A stretch of 64,000 nt of DNA from Parazoarcus communis (GTDB lineage Bacteria > Pseudomonadota > Gammaproteobacteria > Burkholderiales > Rhodocyclaceae), in the NCBI RefSeq assembly GCF_003111665.1, contig NZ_CP022188.1, positions 2,170,001 to 2,234,000 on the forward strand. Direction: 5' to 3'. Positions within the stretch are counted from its first letter, which is position 1. Every line of letters starts with the position of its first letter. This document shows, piece by piece, positions 57,331 through 64,000 of the stretch. A program made the position numbers and the translations under genes. Under the pieces are notes generated by a model that worked only from the letters and a program-made list of their open reading frames with translations, did not search any database and was not told the DNA's origin.

Positions 57331-57714
57331 TCAGTGCAGTACGCGCGGCATCGCCAGCATGAAGGGTGGGATCTCGGCTTCGAAACGATGTCCGTCGGTG
57401 GCTTCCATCTGGTAGCTGCCGTGCATCGTGCCTACGGCCGTTTCGAGCACCGATCCGCTCGAATAGCGAAACACTTCGCCTGGTTCGAGTAGCGGCTGTT
57501 CGCCGATCACGCCCTGACCGTGGACCTCCTGAACCTTGCCGGTGCCGTCGGTGATGATCCAGTGGCGGCTGACCAGCCGTGCTGCCACGGTGCCGGTGTT
57601 GCGAATGGTGATGTGATAGGCGAAGACAAAGTGGTCCTCGTCCGGATTGGACTGTGCCGGAATGAATTCGGCGACAGCTTCGACGGCGATACGATAGGCG
57701 TCTGAAGTGCTCAC
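57331..57714 (-). CDS. apaG: ApaG/CorD-type protein
   Basis: 127 residues from a GTG at 57714, with AGGAG about ten bases before it; the frame continues upstream with no similarity. Fibronectin-III-like ApaG fold: YRIAVEAVAEFIPAQSNPDE, FAYHITIRNTGTVAARLVSRHW, ITDGTGKVQEVHGQGVIGEQ, LEPGEVFRYSSGSVLETAVG, and GTMHGSYQM. The family is linked to Co2+/Mg2+ resistance and Ap4A metabolism in enteric bacteria, but its biochemical role is unclear. The upstream region is shared with purB (divergent). Confidence 0.92.
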   Translation of the reverse strand: MSTSDAYRIAVEAVAEFIPAQSNPDEDHFVFAYHITIRNTGTVAARLVSRHWIITDGTGKVQEVHGQGVIGEQPLLEPGEVFRYSSGSVLETAVGTMHGSYQMEATDGHRFEAEIPPFMLAMPRVLH

Positions 57715-57832
57715 GCGCGTGATTCTCCTGGAATGATCATCGGCTAAGGTAGCGCAGGCGCCACGGGTCGCCGGTGGATGGTGTCGGCTTTCTTGTCCCG
57801 AAAGCGGGCCAAGACGGGAGTCAGAGCTGTAA

Positions 57833-59227
<1,395 letters not shown>

Positions 59228-59277
59228 GCGTTGCCGAAGTGCCGGGGTCTTGAGCCCCGGTACGACAAGAATCATTC

Positions 59278-59303
59278 AACGCCACCTTCACGGTGGCGTT
59301 TTC
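59278..59303 (+). terminator. Hairpin between purB and the DUF2322 gene
   Basis: AACGCCACC / GGTGGCGTT with a TTCAC loop gives a perfect 9-bp stem ending in a short T-run (TTTT counting the stem end). A second hairpin CCGGGGTC-TTGA-GCCCCGG lies just ahead (59242-59260). Together they probably terminate much of the purB mRNA. The DUF2322 ATG is only 22 bases further on, so partial read-through is likely. Confidence 0.65.
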
Positions 59304-59324
59304 CATCAAACAGGGAGCGTGAAC

Positions 59325-59642
59325 ATGGCCTTTGCCGACAACCTCAAGCAGTTGCCCAAGGTGTCCCACCTGGCAGCAATCAATCTGATCGACGCTGCGG
59401 ACGCAGTCGTTGGAACGATCGAGAACAAACCCGGCCAAGGCGGCTCGCTGACGGTGTACAACCATCTGGCGCAGATCCACGGCGCAATCAGCCCGGAAGC
59501 CGCTGCGAAAGGCTTGGAACTGTATGCGGAGCATACCGAGGACGCGCGCCTGAACCCCGGCAAGCACCCGAACATTGACCGCCTGATCGGGCTGATCGAG
59601 CGCGGCGAGACGCTGCGGGTGAAGCAGGTTTTTGCCGTGTAA
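59325..59642 (+). CDS. DUF2322 family protein
   Basis: 105 residues from the ATG at 59325 (AGGGAGCG upstream). Compact cytoplasmic protein, mixed helix and strand: FADNLKQLPKVSHLAAINLI, GGSLTVYNHLAQIHGAISPE, HTEDARLNPGKHPNIDRLIG. I recognise it as DUF2322, whose function is not known to me. It sits alone between two hairpins, behind purB and convergent with secF. Confidence 0.8.
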   Translation: MAFADNLKQLPKVSHLAAINLIDAADAVVGTIENKPGQGGSLTVYNHLAQIHGAISPEAAAKGLELYAEHTEDARLNPGKHPNIDRLIGLIERGETLRVKQVFAV

Positions 59643-59681
59643 TGCAGCGCAGCCCGGTACTGCCGGGCCGGTTGCATGAAA

Positions 59682-59703
59682 AAGGGCGCCAATTGGCGCC
59701 CTT
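59682..59703. terminator. Bidirectional terminator between the DUF2322 gene and secF
   Basis: AAGGGCGCCAATTGGCGCCCTT is a perfect 22-base palindrome. It has an A-run before it (AAAAA) and CTTGT after it, and lies between the convergent ends of the DUF2322 gene (59642) and secF (59726). For minus-strand transcripts the A-run gives a U-run, so it suits secF best. Confidence 0.8.
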
Positions 59704-59725
59704 GTCACGTGTGCTGCAGGAAGCG

Positions 59726-60658
59726 TCAGACGACGGCTTCTTCCTTTTCCTTCTTCGGCTTGATGAACTGCTCGCGCGAGACGCCGAGCCACATCACCAG
59801 CGGGCTGGCGACCAGCACCGAGGAGTAGATGCCGAACAGGATGCCGATGGTCAGCGCGAGGGCGAAGTAGTACAGGGTTTCGCCGCCGAATATCAGCATG
59901 GCCAGCACCATCATCTGGGTGCTGCCGTGGGTGATCACGGTACGCGAGATGGTGCTGGTGATAGCGTGGTTGAGCACGTCGGGCGTGCTCATGCTGCGCT
60001 TCTTCTTGAAGGTTTCACGCACACGGTCGAAGACCACGACGGATTCGTTCACCGAGTAGCCCAGCACCGCGAGCACCGCAGCCAGCACCGGCAGGGAGAA
60101 CTCCCACTGGAAGAAGGCGAAGAACCCCAGAATGATGATCACGTCGTGCAGGTTGGCGATGATGGCCGACACCGCGAAGCGCCATTCGAAGCGGGCCGCG
60201 AGGTAGAGCATGATGCCGATGATCACCAGCAGCAGCGCCATGGCACCGTCGGTGGCGAGTTCCTTGCCGACCTGGGGGCCGACGAACTCGACACGGCGCA
60301 GTTCGCCTTTGGGGCCGTCGATGCTTGCCAGCGTGCTCATGACCCGTTCCGACACGCGGTTGGTGTCGAGGTCTTCGCGGTTTGGCATGCGAATCAGCAC
60401 GTCGCGCGCACTGCCGAAGTTCTGTACCTGGGCATCCGGGTAGCCCTCGTTGCCCAGCGCCTGGCGGATGGGATCGAGCTGGGCCGCCTCGGTGTAGCTG
60501 ACCTCGATCAGCGTACCGCCGGTGAACTCGACCGACAGATGCAGGCCGCGGGTGGCGAGAAAGAACACGGCCAGCACGAAGGTGATCAACGAGATGATGT
60601 TGAACACCAGCGCATGGCGCATGAAGGGGATGTCTTTCTTGATGCGGAAAAATTCCAT
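59726..60658 (-). CDS. secF: Protein translocase subunit SecF
   Basis: 310 residues with six membrane helices. Partner of SecD in proton-driven pulling of exported proteins. N-terminal helix near residue 20 (ALVFNIISLITFVLAVFFLA), a periplasmic domain with GLHLSVEFTGGTLIEVSY, and VGYSVNESVVVFDRVRETFK-type sequence (LGYSVNESVVVFDRVRET here) plus FGGETLYYFALALTIGILFG. The order yajC-secD-secF on one strand is the standard operon. Its 3' end is closed by the palindromic terminator. Confidence 0.97.
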   Translation of the reverse strand: MEFFRIKKDIPFMRHALVFNIISLITFVLAVFFLATRGLHLSVEFTGGTLIEVSYTEAAQLDPIRQALGNEGYPDAQVQNFGSARDVLIRMPNREDLDTNRVSERVMSTLASIDGPKGELRRVEFVGPQVGKELATDGAMALLLVIIGIMLYLAARFEWRFAVSAIIANLHDVIIILGFFAFFQWEFSLPVLAAVLAVLGYSVNESVVVFDRVRETFKKKRSMSTPDVLNHAITSTISRTVITHGSTQMMVLAMLIFGGETLYYFALALTIGILFGIYSSVLVASPLVMWLGVSREQFIKPKKEKEEAVV

Positions 60659-60681
60659 GATTGCTTGTCCTTGTCTTCCGC

Positions 60682-62547
60682 TCAGTTATTGCCCGGCTTC
60701 CAGACCTGGCCGATTGCCAGCTTTTCCACCTTGCGCTGACGACCGTAGATCAGGTTGATCATCATCCGCGACACCAGCACCGCGCTGAACATCGAGGTCA
60801 GGATGCCCAGACAGTGCACCACGGCGAAGCCGCGCACCGCTCCGGAACCGAATACCAGCAGTGCGATACCGGCGATCAGGGTGGTGATGTTGGAGTCCAG
60901 AATGGTGTCGAAGGCGCGGTCGTAGCCGGCGGCAATGGCCGCCTGCGGGCTTGAGCCGTTGCGCAGTTCCTCGCGGATACGCTCGTTGATCAGCACGTTG
61001 GCGTCGATGGCCATACCCAGGGTGAGCGCCATGGCGGCGATACCGGGCAGGGTCAGCGTGGCCTGCAGCAGCGACAGCAAGGCCACCAGCAGCAAGAGGT
61101 TGGATGCCAGCGCAATCGTCGAAACCACGCCGAACAGTGCGTAGTACGCGCACATGAACACGGCAATCGCGAGGAAGCCCCACAGTGTCGAGTTGAAGCC
61201 CTTGGCGATGTTCTCTGCGCCGAGGCTGGGGCCGACGGTGCGCTCTTCGATGATTTCCATCGGTGCAGCCAGCGAGCCGGCCCGCAGCAGCAGGGCGACG
61301 TCGTTGGCTTCGGCCGTGGTCATGCGGCCGGAAATCTGCACCCGGCCGCCGCCAATCTCGCTGCGGATGACCGGTGCGGTTACCACTTCGCCCTTGCCCT
61401 TTTCGATCAGCAGGATGGCCATGCGCTTGCCGATGCTTTCGCGGGTGACATCGCGGAAGATACGGGCGCCGGCGGCATCCAGTGTCAGATGCACGGCCGC
61501 TTCGTTGGTCTGGCCGTCGAAGCCGGGCTGGGCGTCGGTGAGGCGGTCGCCGGTCAGTACCACCTGCTTTTTCACCAGCAGGGGCAAGCCGCCACGCTCG
61601 GTGTAGAGCTCGGTGCCGAAGGGTACCTTGCCGGCAATGGCGTCCTCTACCGCGCCAGGGGTGTCGTCGACCATGCGCACCTCGAGGGTGGCAGTACGGC
61701 CGAGGATGTCTTTGGCTTTGGCCACGTCCTGCACGCCGGGCAGCTGGACGACGATGCGTTCTGCGCCCTGCTGCTGGATCACCGGCTCGGCGACGCCCAG
61801 CTCGTTGATCCGGTTGTGCAGGGTGGTGATGTTCTGTTTGATCGCGAAGTCGCGCATGGTCTGCTGTGCCTGAGGCGTCAGCGTGGCCACCAGCTTGAGG
61901 TCATCGCTGCCGTCGTCGCGGTCGGACAGCTGCAGGTCGGTCGTGCTGCCCTGGATGGCGCTGCGGCCGGCGTCGCGCTGCGCGCTGTCGCGGAAGCGGA
62001 TGTGGATCGTGTTGCCTTCGCGGGTGATGCCGGCATGGCGCACGTTCTTGTCGCGCATCAGGGTACGCAGGTCACCGGTGGTGGAGTCGAGGCGCTTGGT
62101 GAGTGCCCCGGGCATGTCTACCTGAAGCAGAAAGTGCACGCCGCCTCGCAGGTCGAGGCCCAGATACATCGGCAAGGCGTGGATCGAGGTCAGCCAGGCC
62201 GGCGAGGCCGACAACAGGTTGAGGGCGACAACGTAGGACGGATCCTGCGGATCGGGGTTGAAGGCGCGCTCGATGGCGTCCTTGGCCCGGATCTGGACGT
62301 CGGTGCTGGCAAAGCGGGCGCGAACGCCCGAGATATCCGAGAAAATTCCGTTGTGCTCGATGCCGGCGCTACGCAGCACCTCGGCAACGCGGTCGGTGAC
62401 GGTGGCGGGATCAAGCTTGAGCGTGGCCTTTCCGCTCGACACCTGAACCGCGGGCACCTCACCGTAGAAGTTCGGCAATGTGTAGATCAGGCCCCATAGC
62501 AGGACGAGCCCGATGAGGATGTTCTTCCAGAGTGGATAGCGATTCAT
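60682..62547 (-). CDS. secD: Protein translocase subunit SecD
   Basis: 621 residues. RND-like export motor with one N-terminal helix (WKNILIGLVLLWGLIYTL), a large periplasmic P1 domain (from about 30 to 430; LGLDLRGGVHFLLQVD at 129-144) and five C-terminal helices with LTLGMAIDANVLINERIREEL, which holds the proton-path Asp. It lies 23 bases ahead of secF. A strong hairpin in the 153-base gap after yajC may modulate its level. Confidence 0.97.
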   Translation of the reverse strand: MNRYPLWKNILIGLVLLWGLIYTLPNFYGEVPAVQVSSGKATLKLDPATVTDRVAEVLRSAGIEHNGIFSDISGVRARFASTDVQIRAKDAIERAFNPDPQDPSYVVALNLLSASPAWLTSIHALPMYLGLDLRGGVHFLLQVDMPGALTKRLDSTTGDLRTLMRDKNVRHAGITREGNTIHIRFRDSAQRDAGRSAIQGSTTDLQLSDRDDGSDDLKLVATLTPQAQQTMRDFAIKQNITTLHNRINELGVAEPVIQQQGAERIVVQLPGVQDVAKAKDILGRTATLEVRMVDDTPGAVEDAIAGKVPFGTELYTERGGLPLLVKKQVVLTGDRLTDAQPGFDGQTNEAAVHLTLDAAGARIFRDVTRESIGKRMAILLIEKGKGEVVTAPVIRSEIGGGRVQISGRMTTAEANDVALLLRAGSLAAPMEIIEERTVGPSLGAENIAKGFNSTLWGFLAIAVFMCAYYALFGVVSTIALASNLLLLVALLSLLQATLTLPGIAAMALTLGMAIDANVLINERIREELRNGSSPQAAIAAGYDRAFDTILDSNITTLIAGIALLVFGSGAVRGFAVVHCLGILTSMFSAVLVSRMMINLIYGRQRKVEKLAIGQVWKPGNN

Positions 62548-62663
62548 TGTGGAGGGCAGTGCGTTGAGGATGAGGCTGTCCGGAATCAGGGCCGGTCATG
62601 CGCCCGCCTTTCGGACAACGTAAAAGGCATCCCCTGCGCCTCGGCAGCGCGGGAGTGTCGGTA

Positions 62664-62688
62664 CGGAGGCGGCAGAGCGCCGCCTCCG
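62664..62688 (-). other. Perfect 10-bp hairpin between yajC and secD
   Basis: CGGAGGCGGC / GCCGCCTCCG with a 5-base loop, 12 bases behind the yajC stop. No U-run follows on the minus strand, so read-through into secD is expected. It may be a partial terminator, an RNase processing site or an mRNA stabiliser. Confidence 0.6.
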
Positions 62689-62700
62689 CTAAGGCAATGC

Positions 62701-63024
62701 TCAGAGTGCCTTCAGCGTGCCCTTGGGCAGCACCGTGGCAACGGCATTCTTCTGCACGGCGACAACGGTGTTGGGCGCGACCTCGACCTGCACGAAGCTG
62801 TCGTTCACTTCGGTGACGCGGCCTGCGATACCGCCGCCAGTGACGACTTCATCACCCTTGCCCAGCGCTTCAACCATGGCCTTGTGTTCCTTGGCCTTCT
62901 TCATCTGCGGCCGAATCATCAGGAACCACAGCACCACGAACATCAGGATCAGCGGCAGCATGCCCATCAGGCCACCGGTAGGATCGGCGCCTGCGGCCTG
63001 AGCGTATGCGTTGGAAATCAGCAC
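62701..63024 (-). CDS. yajC: Preprotein translocase accessory subunit YajC
   Basis: 107 residues with a GTG start at 63024 preceded by GGAG at good spacing. One N-terminal membrane helix (GMLPLILMFVVLWFLMIRPQ) leads the family core KKAKEHKAMVEALGKGDEVV, GGIAGRVTEVNDSFVQVEVA. It associates with SecDF at the inner membrane. It is the first gene of yajC-secD-secF, 68 bases behind tgt. Confidence 0.96.
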   Translation of the reverse strand: MLISNAYAQAAGADPTGGLMGMLPLILMFVVLWFLMIRPQMKKAKEHKAMVEALGKGDEVVTGGGIAGRVTEVNDSFVQVEVAPNTVVAVQKNAVATVLPKGTLKAL

Positions 63025-63056
63025 GTTGTTACTCCAAAGTTGGCAAAAAGCGTTGA

Positions 63057-63062
63057 ATTATA
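63057..63062 (-). promoter_or_regulatory. TATAAT -10 element upstream of yajC
   Basis: A perfect TATAAT on the minus strand (63062 to 63057), 33-38 bases before the yajC GTG. It would allow yajC-secD-secF to be transcribed separately from tgt. The -35 region is not convincing. Confidence 0.45.
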
Positions 63063-63092
63063 GCAGCGAAGCATGCGCTGCCTTGGTGAGGA

Positions 63093-64000
<908 letters not shown>

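Overview
The window is a GC-rich, gene-dense stretch of chromosome from a Gram-negative bacterium, most likely a betaproteobacterium of the Rhodocyclales (Azoarcus, Thauera, Aromatoleum or Zoogloea type). This placement is an inference from gene order and protein character: the mra/dcw cluster runs into lpxC, a small membrane ORF, dciA, secA and argJ; accB-accC lies beside prmA and a DUF3426 protein; MurE has the DAP-type DNPR motif; LPS and Sec genes are present. No mobile element, CRISPR array, rRNA or tRNA gene was seen. The only RNA gene found is rnpB.

Layout. (1) 1-3540, minus strand: an iron/haem operon, hemP-bfd-bfr-(47-aa membrane ORF)-tonB-exbB-exbD, headed by a strong Fur-box palindrome. 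The start of one more gene lies at the left edge. (2) 3612-7700, minus: three overlapping genes for a membrane HAMP-PAS-GGDEF-EAL protein, an outer-membrane beta-barrel and a small PstS-like periplasmic protein. They look like a self-contained signalling module. (3) 7724-10677, minus: malonyl-CoA decarboxylase, lgt and yceH. (4) 10829-14099: a CHASE2 nucleotide cyclase (+) facing a FecR-domain protein plus an OmpA-like lipoprotein (-). (5) 14304-17426: a GT4 glycosyltransferase, an adenosine-kinase-like sugar kinase, a glycine-zipper lipoprotein and dgkA. (6) 17515-23503, minus: a DUF3426 protein, prmA, accC, accB, aroQ, a TlpA-like thioredoxin and an unknown protein, divergent from mpl. (7) 24996-29170: dolP, diaA/gmhA and yraN, divergent from rsmI, then pyrC and a lipoprotein. 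(8) 29304-29685: RNase P RNA. (9) 29940-46776: the complete division and cell-wall cluster mraZ-rsmH-ftsL-ftsI-murE-murF-mraY-murD-ftsW-murG-murC-ddl-ftsQ-ftsA-ftsZ. Nearly all genes are joined by 4-base start/stop overlaps, and MraZ-type boxes lie upstream. (10) 46919-52554: lpxC, a small membrane protein, dciA (-), secA and argJ, ending in a clear terminator. (11) 52792-59642: kup (+), ubiB and a phasin-like protein (-), apaG (-), purB (+) and a DUF2322 gene. (12) 59726-64000, minus: tgt (5' end outside the window), yajC, secD and secF.

Most of the window is core housekeeping. The less ordinary parts are the overlapping c-di-GMP/porin/periplasmic-protein triad, the CHASE2 cyclase with FecR and OmpA partners and non-canonical base-specificity residues, a second inverted set of MraZ-like boxes behind rnpB, a perfect AT-rich 10-bp inverted repeat between ftsA and ftsZ, and a few small or unrecognised proteins. 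All functional statements come from reading the sequence and from memory of protein families; no database search was made.
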